DNA of 60,228 nucleotides from an uncultured Bacteroidia bacterium (GTDB lineage Bacteria; Bacteroidota; Bacteroidia; Bacteroidales; UBA932): positions 1 through 60,228 of the forward strand of contig CACZCQ010000011.1 in NCBI GenBank assembly GCA_902779765.1. The letters run 5' to 3'. Below, piece by piece: positions 34,602-43,031 of this stretch (its first letter is position 1; each line of letters opens with the position of its first letter). Position numbers and translations under genes: made by a program. A model generated the notes under the pieces. The model worked only from the letters and a program-made list of their open reading frames with translations. It was not told the origin of the DNA and searched no databases.

Positions 34602-35633
34602 ATGAATAAAGGTTTCGACATCGATATAAGCGGCATGAACACTTTCAGGATGAAGGTTTCATGCCGCTGTCTCGTTGAATATGAGTCCGTGGAGGAACTG
34701 AAAGCCATCCTTTCAGACGTGAACCTGCCCCGCCCGCTGTTCCATATCGGTGGAGGGAGCAACCTTCTTTTCACAAAGGATTTTCCCGGGACTGTCCTGC
34801 ATTGCGCGATGAAGGGGATGAAGGACCTCGGCTCCGGTAGGGTCTATGCCGAAGCAGGGGTGGTGTGGGACGATTTCTGCGCCTGGTGCGCCTCCAAGGG
34901 CCTTTGGGGGGCGGAGAACCTTTCATATATTCCCGGAGAGGTCGGTGCGTCTGCCGTCCAGAATATCGGAGCCTATGGCCGGGAAGCCGGAGATCTGATT
35001 GAGTCGGTTTCCTGTATCGATGCCGTTACCGGCAGAGAGGTGATCATTCCGGCAGTCGAGTGTGAATATGCCTACAGGGATTCCCGCTTCAAGCACGACT
35101 GGAAGGGACGGTATTTCGTGACCGGAGTTACGTTCAGGCTCTCGACGGAGCCGGACCCCGAACTGGATTACGGCCATGTCAGGGAAGCCGTCAAGGAAAA
35201 ATACGGTACCGACGATCCGGCCTTACTTACTCCGTCGATGATAAGGGATACCGTCACTGACATCAGGAAAGGGAAGCTCCCGGAGGTGTCGGAACTGGGC
35301 AGCGCAGGCAGTTTCTTCCGTAACCCCTATGTGGACGGCGCAACCCTGGATAAGATACGCAGGATTGCAAATGAAGAGAATCTGGGGAATGTCCCGTCTT
35401 TCGGCATACGGGAAGACTGCTTCAAGGTCCCTGCCGCCTGGCTGATAGACAGATGCGGCTGGAAGGGCCGCCAGATCGGAGGGGCGGCCGTTTACGATAA
35501 GCAGCCGCTTGTGCTGGTCAACAAGTCCGGGTCCGCGACTCCGGACGAAGTCATAACCCTAGAAAAGGAGATCAAGGCTTCCGTCCTGGACAAATTCGGA
35601 GTGACCCTTGAAAAGGAAGTGGAATACGTTTAA
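34602..35633 (+). CDS. murB: UDP-N-acetylenolpyruvoylglucosamine reductase
   Basis: A 343-residue type I MurB. FAD-binding motifs are HIGGGSNLLFTKDFPG and LSYIPGEVGASAVQNIGAYGREAGD. YAYRDSRFK carries the tyrosine region of type I enzymes, and GSAGSFFRNP the catalytic serine. It reduces enolpyruvyl-UDP-GlcNAc to UDP-MurNAc with NADPH. murA, the enzyme of the preceding step, follows 11 bases downstream, so both committed steps of peptidoglycan synthesis are cotranscribed. Confidence 0.96.
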   Translation: MNKGFDIDISGMNTFRMKVSCRCLVEYESVEELKAILSDVNLPRPLFHIGGGSNLLFTKDFPGTVLHCAMKGMKDLGSGRVYAEAGVVWDDFCAWCASKGLWGAENLSYIPGEVGASAVQNIGAYGREAGDLIESVSCIDAVTGREVIIPAVECEYAYRDSRFKHDWKGRYFVTGVTFRLSTEPDPELDYGHVREAVKEKYGTDDPALLTPSMIRDTVTDIRKGKLPEVSELGSAGSFFRNPYVDGATLDKIRRIANEENLGNVPSFGIREDCFKVPAAWLIDRCGWKGRQIGGAAVYDKQPLVLVNKSGSATPDEVITLEKEIKASVLDKFGVTLEKEVEYV

Positions 35634-35644
35634 AACAGATAACC

Positions 35645-36961
35645 ATGAGTTCATTCATCATCGAAGGCGGGCACAGGCTCAGCGGTTCCATTGTACCGCA
35701 GGGAGCCAAGAATGAGGCCCTTGAAGTGCTGAGCGCAGTCTTGCTGACCAGTGAGGAGGTCGTCATAACCAACGTCCCCGAGATACTGGACGTCAAGAAC
35801 CTGATCTCCCTGATGGGTAGGATGGGTGTCCAGGTGCACAGGAAGGCAAAGGGCGAGTATTCCTTCAAGGCCGAGAAACTTGACACTGAATTCATAGAGA
35901 GCCCCGAATTCATCAGGATGTGCTCTTCGCTGCGCGGTTCGGTGATGGTGGCGGGCCCCTTGCTCGCCCGTCTGGGCCATGTATGGTTCCCGAAACCGGG
36001 TGGTGACAAGATTGGTCGAAGGAGGGTGGATACTCATATCTCCGGACTCATGGGTTTGGGAGCCGAGTTGAGTTATGACTCGAACAAGCGTGCCTATCAG
36101 CTCAGCCTTCCGGACGGGAAGCATCTGACCGGCAAGTACATGCTGCTCGACGAGGCCTCGGTGACCGGAACGGCTAACATCCTGATGGCGGCCAGCCTGG
36201 CTGAGGGTAAGACGGTCATCTACAACGCAGCCTGCGAACCTTATATCCAGCAGCTGTCCCGTATGCTGACGGCCATGGGTGCCAGGATCGAGGGAATAGG
36301 GTCCAACCTCCTTACAGTTACGGGTGTAAGTTCGCTGCACGGAGCCACGCACAGGATCCTTCCTGACATGATCGAGGTCGGCAGTTTCATCGGTATGGCG
36401 GCCCTCTGCCAGAGCAGCCTTACCATCAAGGATACTTCTTACGACAATCTCGGGATTATTCCCGAGAGTTTCCGCAGGCTTGGTGTGAAGATCGAGCAGA
36501 AGGGCGACGACATATTCATTCCCGAGCAGGAGAGCTATGTGATCGAGTCCTTCATGGACGGTTCCATCATGACCATCGCGGACGCCCCGTGGCCGGGACT
36601 TACCCCTGACCTCCTGAGTGTCATACTGGTCGTCGCCACCCAGTGCCGCGGGAGCGTGCTGATCCACCAGAAGATGTTCGAGAGCAGGCTGTTCTTCGTT
36701 GACCGCCTCATAGACATGGGCGCGCAGATCATCCTTTGCGACCCTCACCGCGCCGTAGTCATAGGTCATGACCATAAGTTCCAGCTCCGGAGCGGCAGGA
36801 TGCTGTCGCCGGATATCCGTGCCGGTATCGCCCTGCTCCTTGCCGCAATGTCGGCAAAGGGGACCAGCGAGATCGGCAATATCGAGCAGATAGACAGGGG
36901 ATATGAGGACATCGAAAACCGTCTCAACGCCCTGGGTGCGAGGATAGTGCGAAAGGATTGA
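35645..36961 (+). CDS. murA: UDP-N-acetylglucosamine 1-carboxyvinyltransferase with Cys-to-Asp active site
   Basis: A 438-residue MurA: IIEGGHRLSGSIVPQGAKNEALEVL at the N terminus binds substrate (K22, N23), and RGSVMVAGPLLARLG is typical. The flexible loop reads PGGDKIGRRRVD, so residue 121 (codon 36005-36007) is aspartate where E. coli has C115. This substitution is known in mycobacteria and Chlamydia, keeps activity and prevents covalent capture by fosfomycin. The enzyme adds enolpyruvate to UDP-GlcNAc. It converges on the P-type ATPase gene with 2 bases between stops. Confidence 0.96.
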   Translation: MSSFIIEGGHRLSGSIVPQGAKNEALEVLSAVLLTSEEVVITNVPEILDVKNLISLMGRMGVQVHRKAKGEYSFKAEKLDTEFIESPEFIRMCSSLRGSVMVAGPLLARLGHVWFPKPGGDKIGRRRVDTHISGLMGLGAELSYDSNKRAYQLSLPDGKHLTGKYMLLDEASVTGTANILMAASLAEGKTVIYNAACEPYIQQLSRMLTAMGARIEGIGSNLLTVTGVSSLHGATHRILPDMIEVGSFIGMAALCQSSLTIKDTSYDNLGIIPESFRRLGVKIEQKGDDIFIPEQESYVIESFMDGSIMTIADAPWPGLTPDLLSVILVVATQCRGSVLIHQKMFESRLFFVDRLIDMGAQIILCDPHRAVVIGHDHKFQLRSGRMLSPDIRAGIALLLAAMSAKGTSEIGNIEQIDRGYEDIENRLNALGARIVRKD

Positions 36962-36963
36962 AC

Positions 36964-38829
36964 CTAACCCCTGCGGAGCCTCAAGGAATTCGTCACCACA
37001 CAGACAGAACTAAGTGCCATGCAGGCTGCGGCAATCATCGGATTCAACAGGAATCCGTTGACCGGGTAGAGCACGCCCGCAGCGATCGGCACTGCAAGGA
37101 CATTGTAGAAGAAAGCCCAGAACAAGTTCTCCTTAATAATCCTTGAAGTCTTTCTGGAAACTTTGATCAGCTGGGGGATTTTCTTCAGGTCGGAGTTTAC
37201 TATGGTTGCCATGGATGCGTTCATGGCTATGTCCGTTCCGTTACCCATGGCTATGCTGAGGTCTGCCTGTGCGAGTGCCGGACTGTCGTTGATTCCGTCT
37301 CCTGCCATTCCAACCTTCCTGCCTTCGGCCTGCAGGGCCTTTATGTGCTCGTGTTTGCTGTCAGGGAGGACCCCGGAGATTACATTGTCGATTCCGACCT
37401 TGGAAGCCACTTTTTCGGCCCTCTCGGAGTTGTCACCGGAAAGCATGTAGACGTCAAGACCCATCTCCTTGAGCTCAGATACAGCCTCGGCAGACGTTTC
37501 CTTGACTTCGTCCACGAACTCCATGTCTGCGGTAGGAACCACCCCGGCCGACAGTTCCTTGGTAATGGTCCCCGTCTTGTCAAGGACCAGGGTGTCAATC
37601 TGTCCTGCAATCTGAAGGGAGTCGGCATCCTTGATCAGGATTCCCTTCCTTGCACAGTTCCCAATGCCTGCCGTGAGTGCCGTAGGGGTGGCCAGGCCGA
37701 GGGAACAGGGACAGGCAATTACGAGCACCGTGACCATGGACAGCAGTCCCATCGTAACCCCGTCCGACGGCGCCAGGAATATCCAGCAAAGCAGGGTGAG
37801 GACCGATATTCCGATTATCACCGGGACGAACACTGCAGCTACCTTGTCGACCGTCTGCTGGATGCGGGCCTTGCTGCCCTGGGCATCCCGGACCATCCTT
37901 ATTATGGAGGAGAGCATGGTGTCCCTGCCGACTTTCTCCGCCCTCATAACGAATGTTCCCTTCTGGTTCATAGTCCCGGTATAGACCTTGGTCCCCGGAG
38001 TTTTCGATACAGCCACCGGCTCACCGGTGAGCATGCTCTCATCCACCCAGGATTCTCCGCTCACGACCTCACCGTCTGCGGGAATCCTTTCTCCAGGGTT
38101 GACTGAATATGTGTCACCCGGCATCAGATTGACGTTCTTGGGCTGAAGCCCGGCCAGTTCCCGAATTGCCGAGCCGGTGCTGTGCTTGGCCTTTTCTTCC
38201 AGAACCCGGCCTATCAGTATGAAGGCCACGATCATCGTGGACGACTCGAAGTAGAGATGCGGTTCAAGCCCCCTTGCGGTCCATACCGAGGGGAACAGCA
38301 GATTGAATACCGAGAACAAATATGAGATCAGGATGGACAGCGCAACGAGGGTATCCATGCTGGCGGTTCCGTGACGTGCTTGTTTCCAGGCGGTTGAGAT
38401 GAACCTCCTTCCGCACCAGAACACTACCGGAGTTGCAAAGGCCCAAAGAACGAAGCCTTTTCCCGGGAAATCACCGAATCCCATTCCCAGCAGCATTACC
38501 AGAAGGGCCAGGACCACGGCTATCCTCATATCCCTTTTCAGGGAACGGAGATAATCTTCCTGCAACCGTTCGGCTTCCGAGTCAGCCTCATCGTCTGAGT
38601 CGTCACCTTCAACGACGATCAGGTCGTATCCTGCATCCTGGACGGCCTTCTTGATATCGGCCGCGGTGACGGTTTTGGGATCGTAGTCCACCTGTGCAGT
38701 ATTGGATGCCAGGGAAACGTTGCATTCCTGCACTCCCTGCATATTCCTTATCGTGCCTTGCACCCTTGCCACGCAGGCCGCGCAGCCCATTCCCTGAACC
38801 GGGAAATTCCTTCTGATGGTCTTTGACAT
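36964..38829 (-). CDS. P1B-type metal (copper-like) ATPase lacking the nucleotide-binding domain
   Basis: A 621-residue heavy-metal ATPase. An N-terminal HMA domain (GMGCAACVARV) is followed by membrane helices with the CPC metal site (IACPCSLGLATPTALT), the actuator motif (MLTGEPVAV), the phosphorylation site DKTGTIT (codons near 37567-37581) and the hinge AGDGINDSPAL. Between DKTGTIT and VKETSAEAVSEL, which begins near 37506, only about 20 residues remain. Normal P1B pumps have about 130-150 there, forming the N domain with its HP motif. The actuator loop before NPGERIPADG is also short. The frame is intact, so this is a clean in-frame loss, a compact variant or an assembly artefact. The CPC motif suggests monovalent copper or silver export. 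Confidence 0.88.
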   Translation of the reverse strand: MSKTIRRNFPVQGMGCAACVARVQGTIRNMQGVQECNVSLASNTAQVDYDPKTVTAADIKKAVQDAGYDLIVVEGDDSDDEADSEAERLQEDYLRSLKRDMRIAVVLALLVMLLGMGFGDFPGKGFVLWAFATPVVFWCGRRFISTAWKQARHGTASMDTLVALSILISYLFSVFNLLFPSVWTARGLEPHLYFESSTMIVAFILIGRVLEEKAKHSTGSAIRELAGLQPKNVNLMPGDTYSVNPGERIPADGEVVSGESWVDESMLTGEPVAVSKTPGTKVYTGTMNQKGTFVMRAEKVGRDTMLSSIIRMVRDAQGSKARIQQTVDKVAAVFVPVIIGISVLTLLCWIFLAPSDGVTMGLLSMVTVLVIACPCSLGLATPTALTAGIGNCARKGILIKDADSLQIAGQIDTLVLDKTGTITKELSAGVVPTADMEFVDEVKETSAEAVSELKEMGLDVYMLSGDNSERAEKVASKVGIDNVISGVLPDSKHEHIKALQAEGRKVGMAGDGINDSPALAQADLSIAMGNGTDIAMNASMATIVNSDLKKIPQLIKVSRKTSRIIKENLFWAFFYNVLAVPIAAGVLYPVNGFLLNPMIAAACMALSSVCVVTNSLRLRRG

Positions 38830-38841
38830 TTGAATATTCAG

Positions 38842-39480
38842 TTACATCAGCCACTCCGTCATGTCCCGTCCGGCCGCGATGCCTTCCCGGATTTCAGTGG
38901 ATGATATATCCACGATAGGAGCGTCTATGATTTCTATGTTGTAAGTGTTCCTGAGAGTCCCCTCGAGGTCTGTGATGGAACCGGGAGAATACTCATTGGC
39001 ATCCAGTACGTACGGGGCGGGGAAGTGACGGCACTCCTCGACGAGCTGTGCTCGTATGTCGTCCAGGTTGAATCCTTTTCTTGGGTATACGGCGACTCCG
39101 TATTCTGTAAGGATCCTCTGGAAGTCCCTCCAGCGGTGGATGTCGTGGAGATTGTCGGCGCCTATCACAAGCGTGAAGTCGTTCTCGGGTTCCCTTCTCT
39201 TGAGCGCGTCGAGGGTCTTTACGGTGTAATGGGGCGGAGGCATCATGAGTTCGATGTCATCCACCCATACATGCAACTCGGGATGCCTTCGGACGGCTTC
39301 CACGGCGGCACGGTAACGGTCATCACCCGTCTCTGCGCTGATGGAATCCTTCAGCGGGTTCTTCGGCGATACCACCAGGTAGACCCAGTCGTATTCCTTC
39401 TCCTTCGTAAGGTATTCCATTATGGCCTGATGGCCGATGTGAAGCGGGTTGAAAGATCCCGAATAAACCGCAATCCTCAT
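38842..39480 (-). CDS. nadD: Nicotinate-nucleotide adenylyltransferase
   Basis: A 212-residue nucleotidyltransferase. The N terminus IAVYSGSFNPLHIGHQAIMEYL holds the (H/T)xGH-type ATP site, and SSTEIREGI is the C-terminal ISSTxIR motif. It adenylates nicotinate mononucleotide in NAD synthesis. It overlaps the gmk stop by one base (TGATG) and is followed 12 bases later by the P-type ATPase gene, so all three are one minus-strand operon. Confidence 0.95.
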   Translation of the reverse strand: MRIAVYSGSFNPLHIGHQAIMEYLTKEKEYDWVYLVVSPKNPLKDSISAETGDDRYRAAVEAVRRHPELHVWVDDIELMMPPPHYTVKTLDALKRREPENDFTLVIGADNLHDIHRWRDFQRILTEYGVAVYPRKGFNLDDIRAQLVEECRHFPAPYVLDANEYSPGSITDLEGTLRNTYNIEIIDAPIVDISSTEIREGIAAGRDMTEWLM

Positions 39481-40076
39481 CAGATGAAAGTTGAGTAATT
39501 CAGCCTCCCGTCGTCCAGGAAATCCTCGACGACCTTCTCGGATTCAGCGTATGCAGTCTGAAGTTCATCGTTTACGAGCACGTAATCGAACAGAGGTTCG
39601 TATGTCATCTCTTCCTCTGCCTTGGCAACCCTCTCCTCGATGGCTTCAGGGGTATCAGTACCCCTTTTTACAAGCCTTTCCCTGAGGACCTCCACAGAAG
39701 GGGCCTTTATGAATATGGATAGTGCGGCTTTCCCGAAATACTTCTTCAGGTTGACACCACCCTTGACATCGACATCGAAAATGATTACGCGGCCGGCATC
39801 CCATATCCTCTCGCATTCGGACTTCAGGGTGCCGTAGAACCTGCCCTCATAGACCTCTTCATATTCCACGAACTTGTCCTCCTCGATCAGTTTGCGGAAT
39901 TCTTCGGCCGACAGGAAATAATACTCCCTGCCGTGCTGCTCCTCGCCCCTGGGAGGCCTTGAGGTCGCAGAGACGGAGAATTCCATCGAATCAGGATATT
40001 TGGCCAAAATATGGTTGACGATTGTGCTTTTTCCCGATCCGGAAGGGGCTGAAAAGATCAATACTTTGTTGTCCAT
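39480..40076 (-). CDS. gmk: Guanylate kinase
   Basis: A 198-residue guanylate kinase. The P-loop is FSAPSGSGKSTIVNH, the GMP-binding segment SATSRPPRGEEQHGREYYFLS, and IFDVDVKGGVNLKKYFG matches the lid region. It phosphorylates GMP to GDP. I place the start at the ATG at 40076, since the longer frame to 40145 crosses its own -7 box at 40102-40109. Confidence 0.96.
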   Translation of the reverse strand: MDNKVLIFSAPSGSGKSTIVNHILAKYPDSMEFSVSATSRPPRGEEQHGREYYFLSAEEFRKLIEEDKFVEYEEVYEGRFYGTLKSECERIWDAGRVIIFDVDVKGGVNLKKYFGKAALSIFIKAPSVEVLRERLVKRGTDTPEAIEERVAKAEEEMTYEPLFDYVLVNDELQTAYAESEKVVEDFLDDGRLNYSTFI

Positions 40077-40099
40077 GAGGTTTTTGCTGCTATTATTTA

Positions 40100-40121
40100 C
40101 ACAAAAATAACTATTTTTGTG
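40100..40121. promoter_or_regulatory. Back-to-back -7 boxes forming a palindrome between gmk and the 77-residue gene
   Basis: Arms CACAAAAATA (40100-40109) and TATTTTTGTG (40112-40121) are perfect inverted repeats separated by AC. Read outward, each contains a -7 box: TATTTTTG at 40112-40119 (plus) and the same on minus at 40102-40109. The two promoters therefore share the same few bases and should exclude each other. Confidence 0.6.
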
Positions 40122-40157
40122 ATAATCAGTCATAATAACGCTCAAATCGCATCAGTT

Positions 40158-40391
40158 TTGGCCAGGAAGAAAAAAGCGGTTCCGGCAGTCGATCCGGACA
40201 TTTTCCAGAAGAGCAGGGAGGCGCTCCGTCGTCGCCACAGACAGGTTATATATCTCAACGACAGTGAAATGGCCGCAGTAAAGGAATACTGCGACCGTTT
40301 CGGGATCAAAGCCCGTTCGGCCATATTCAGGGAGGCTACTATGGAGACTGTCCTTTCACAGCTCTCCGACAGCCATCCGACGCTGTTCTAG
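40158..40391 (+). CDS. Small basic conserved protein, possible DNA-binding
   Basis: A 77-residue protein if it starts at TTG 40158, giving MARKKKAVPAVDPDIFQKS. A GTG at 40119 is in frame but lies inside the -7 box, so it is not credible. The body (RRRHRQVIYLNDSEMAAVKEYCDRFG then ARSAIFREATMETVL) has a basic strand followed by two helices, which resembles ribbon-helix-helix or small regulator folds. No family is recognised. It is expressed divergently from gmk and overlaps the metallopeptidase gene end by 4 bases. Confidence 0.65.
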   Translation: MARKKKAVPAVDPDIFQKSREALRRRHRQVIYLNDSEMAAVKEYCDRFGIKARSAIFREATMETVLSQLSDSHPTLF

Positions 40392-41068
40392 CGGCGGTCA
40401 GCCAGTCCGATATAGTAAAGAAGCGTTGCCAGGGAACCAATGGCAGCAATGATGTAGGTGTATGCAGCCCATTTGAGCGCATCCACAGCCATCGGTCGTG
40501 TCTCATAATTCGTGATTCCGGCGCTTTCCAGCCACCTGACAGCCCTCTGGCTGGCGTTGACTTCGACCGGAAGGGTGACGAAACTGAAAAGGGTCGAGAA
40601 CGCGAACATGGCGATGCCGAGCCACAGCAGGGCAGGAGTGATCTGGATAACCACGATACCCAGCAGCAGGACCCACTGTACCAGGCTGTTTGAGAAACTG
40701 ACCATGGGTACCAGTGCCGTGCGAAGTTTCAAGGGCGCATAGCCGGTAGCATGCTGTATCACGTGTCCGCACTCGTGGGCCGCCACGGCTGCTGCCGCAA
40801 TGCTCCTTTCTCCGTAAACGGACTCGCTCAGGTTGACGGTCCTGGTCTGTGGATTGTAATGGTCGGTCAACTGTCCCCGGATACACGTCACCTGGACGTC
40901 GGTAATCCCGTGGTCCAGAAGCATCTTGCGTGCAATCTCCGCCCCGGTGAGGCCAGAATTGGTAGGAACCCTGGAGTATTTCGTGAACCTGCTTTTCAGC
41001 ATGGCCTGGACGATGGCGCTCAGGATCATGACAACGATCATCAAGATCCAGATTGTTGCTGTGTTCAT
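40388..41068 (-). CDS. YugP-family neutral zinc metallopeptidase, membrane protein
   Basis: A 226-residue membrane protein. It shows the zinc-binding HECGHVIQH in AAAVAAHECGHVIQHATGY and the family start SRVPTNSGLTGAEIARKMLLDHGI. Three or four hydrophobic helices follow. These peptidases face the membrane and have no established substrate. A -7 box TACATTTG lies on the minus strand at 41121-41128, giving a leader near 50 bases. Confidence 0.9.
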   Translation of the reverse strand: MNTATIWILMIVVMILSAIVQAMLKSRFTKYSRVPTNSGLTGAEIARKMLLDHGITDVQVTCIRGQLTDHYNPQTRTVNLSESVYGERSIAAAAVAAHECGHVIQHATGYAPLKLRTALVPMVSFSNSLVQWVLLLGIVVIQITPALLWLGIAMFAFSTLFSFVTLPVEVNASQRAVRWLESAGITNYETRPMAVDALKWAAYTYIIAAIGSLATLLYYIGLADRR

Positions 41069-41192
41069 ATATCTTTCTTTTTTGTGTTTTCCATATCAAG
41101 GCAAATGGCGGGCCATTTATCAAATGTAGTTATTTTCGCGCTGACTTTGGCAGAAAAACAGTAAATTTGTCATGATATACCCATAACTGAGG

Positions 41193-42308
41193 ATGTCGAA
41201 CGGCGAAACAGATTTCTCAAGGCTGGAGCTCAAACTCCCAAATTGCCTTGACAACTACAGGTACTTCCGGTCGAAACTTGACCGGTCGACCAAGTTGCTT
41301 GTGCTCGTCAAGGCAAACGCCTACGGACACGGGGCAGTGGAGTTCGCCCTCATGATGCAGAATGCCGGTGCAGACTATCTTGCGGTCGCGCTTCCGGTCG
41401 AGGGTATGGAGCTCCGGCAGTCCGGTATAAGCCTTCCTATCCTTGTCCTCACGTCCGGCACTGACTTTTTCGAAGAGATGATCGAGAACCGGCTCGAGCC
41501 GGGAATACCCAACCTGTATACCCTCAAGTCACTGGTCGCGACCCTTGAGGCCAGGGGAATAAAGGATTTCCCTATACACATCAAGCTTGATACGGGAATG
41601 CATCGCCTGGGTTTCATGTCATCGGAGATCCCGGAGCTTCTGGACTATCTGAAGGATTGCCCGTACGTGAAAGTGAAATCCGTGTATTCCCATCTCTGCG
41701 TCGCCGAGGATCCGTCTATGGACGCCGTGACCATGGGCCAGGTGGAGATGTTCCGGAAGAACGCTACGGCGGTGGAGGACGCCCTGGGCTATCATCCTAT
41801 GTTCCATCTGCTCAATTCCGCCGGCATTGAAAGGTTCCCCGAGTACCAGTACGACATGGTCCGTCTTGGAATCGGAATATACGGTATCAGCGCCCTCCCG
41901 GATGTGCACCTCAAGCCCGTGGCGTCATTGAAAGTCAAGATCCTCCAGATCAAGGAACTCAAGGCCGGTGACGGAGCGATCGGATATGGCCAGCATGGCG
42001 AAATCGCTCCCGGCGGGACCAGGATCGCTACCATACCGGTCGGTTATGCCGACGGAATAGACCGCCATCTCGGATGCGGGCGGGCAAGTTTCAGCCTGAA
42101 CGGTCACAGGGTGCCGACCATAGGGAATATCTGCATGGACATGACTATGGTAGATGTGACCGGGGTCGAGTGCAAGGTGGGGGACACCGTAACCATATTC
42201 GGAGAAGATCCCACTGTCTCCGAAATCGCCGGTATCCTTGACACAATTCCTTATGAAATAATGACTTCGGTTCCCCGAAGGATCGAGAGGGTGATTGTGA
42301 GGCGCTAG
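41193..42308 (+). CDS. alr: Alanine racemase
   Basis: A 371-residue PLP enzyme. The lysine that binds PLP lies in LVLVKANAYGHGAVEFA, HIKLDTGMHRLGF carries the following barrel strand, and VRLGIGIYG and the late catalytic tyrosine in RIATIPVGYADGI are present. NICMDMTMVDVT belongs to the C-terminal domain. It makes D-alanine for peptidoglycan. A -7 box TAAATTTG at 41162-41169 lies upstream. It overlaps the stop of the convergent DJ-1-like gene by 4 bases. Confidence 0.95.
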   Translation: MSNGETDFSRLELKLPNCLDNYRYFRSKLDRSTKLLVLVKANAYGHGAVEFALMMQNAGADYLAVALPVEGMELRQSGISLPILVLTSGTDFFEEMIENRLEPGIPNLYTLKSLVATLEARGIKDFPIHIKLDTGMHRLGFMSSEIPELLDYLKDCPYVKVKSVYSHLCVAEDPSMDAVTMGQVEMFRKNATAVEDALGYHPMFHLLNSAGIERFPEYQYDMVRLGIGIYGISALPDVHLKPVASLKVKILQIKELKAGDGAIGYGQHGEIAPGGTRIATIPVGYADGIDRHLGCGRASFSLNGHRVPTIGNICMDMTMVDVTGVECKVGDTVTIFGEDPTVSEIAGILDTIPYEIMTSVPRRIERVIVRR

Positions 42309-42877
42309 ATTAGAAGCCCGGCTTCGACCTGCGCGGCAACTTCTTCACCCTTCAGTTTCCTGAGTATCTCCAGAGCGAAACGGATCGCGCATCCGGGGCC
42401 TCGTCCTGTGATCAGGTTCCCGTCGGTGACCGCAGGCTCGCCGGTGTATTCGGCGCCCTGTGCCATCATGTTCTCCTCGAAACCGTCATAGCAGGTGAAC
42501 TTCTTCCCTTCGATGTCCTGAAGCTGGGAGGCAACGAGACCGGGTGCAGCACAGATTGCCGCCACGGTGCCGCCTTCGGAGAAATGCTTCTGCATCGCTG
42601 CCATCAGGAACTCGTCCTCGGCCAGGTTGCTTGCTCCGGGCAAGCCGCCGGGGAAGATCATCGCATCTTCCGGAGTGGCGCCGAGTATGACGCATCCGTC
42701 GAATTCATCCCGTTCCCAGTCTGCGACGACAGGTATTCCGTGAGCCCCGTGCACTATCCGGTTATGGTTGATGGAAACAGTCTTGACATCCACTCCGCCC
42801 CTGCGGAGAATATCCACGGTTGCAAGGGCCTCGATTTCCTCGAAACCCTCGGCGAGAAATAGAAAAACCCCTTTCAT
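42305..42877 (-). CDS. DJ-1/PfpI-family protein (YajL/ThiJ-like)
   Basis: A 190-residue DJ-1 protein. The nucleophile cysteine is in VAAICAAPGLVA, the glutamate in LAEGFEEIEA, and MIFPGGLPGASNL is the conserved strand-loop. Family members protect against oxidative or glyoxal damage or act as chaperones. The specific role is not readable. It starts 60 bases from tRNA-Gln, on the opposite strand. Confidence 0.92.
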   Translation of the reverse strand: MKGVFLFLAEGFEEIEALATVDILRRGGVDVKTVSINHNRIVHGAHGIPVVADWERDEFDGCVILGATPEDAMIFPGGLPGASNLAEDEFLMAAMQKHFSEGGTVAAICAAPGLVASQLQDIEGKKFTCYDGFEENMMAQGAEYTGEPAVTDGNLITGRGPGCAIRFALEILRKLKGEEVAAQVEAGLLI

Positions 42878-42895
42878 ATGCCTGTGTTCATTTGA

Positions 42896-42927
42896 TTTGC
42901 TAATTTAGTGAAATTACGGTAAATTTG
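42896..42927 (+). promoter_or_regulatory. Promoter of tRNA-Gln
   Basis: TTTG at 42896-42899, exactly 20 bases, TAAATTTG at 42920-42927, then 10 bases to the tRNA. It is a textbook match to the Bacteroidota primary promoter. Confidence 0.8.
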
Positions 42928-42937
42928 CCAGTCGTAT

Positions 42938-43008
42938 TGAGGTATGGTGTAATGGTAGCACTAGGGATTTTGGTTCCCTCAGTAGAGGTTCGAACCCTCT
43001 TACCTCAA
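42938..43008 (+). tRNA. tRNA-Gln (anticodon TTG)
   Basis: The cloverleaf closes fully: acceptor TGAGGTA pairs with TACCTCA, D arm GGTGTAATGGTAGCAC, anticodon stem AGGGA/TCCCT around TTTTGGT (anticodon TTG), and T arm AGAGG/CCTCT around TTCGAAC. CCA is not encoded, as is usual for many Bacteroidota tRNAs. The promoter lies directly upstream. Confidence 0.95.
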
Positions 43009-43031
43009 CTATTCCACTAACACTAAATCAC

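Noticed and set aside
35651-36775. Minus-strand frame of 374 codons over murA
   Set aside because: Shadow of murA, whose sequence is unmistakable.
40119-40157. GTG start for the small gene beside gmk
   Set aside because: The GTG overlaps the -7 box, so it would lie upstream of the transcription start; TTG at 40158 gives a sensible MARKKK start.
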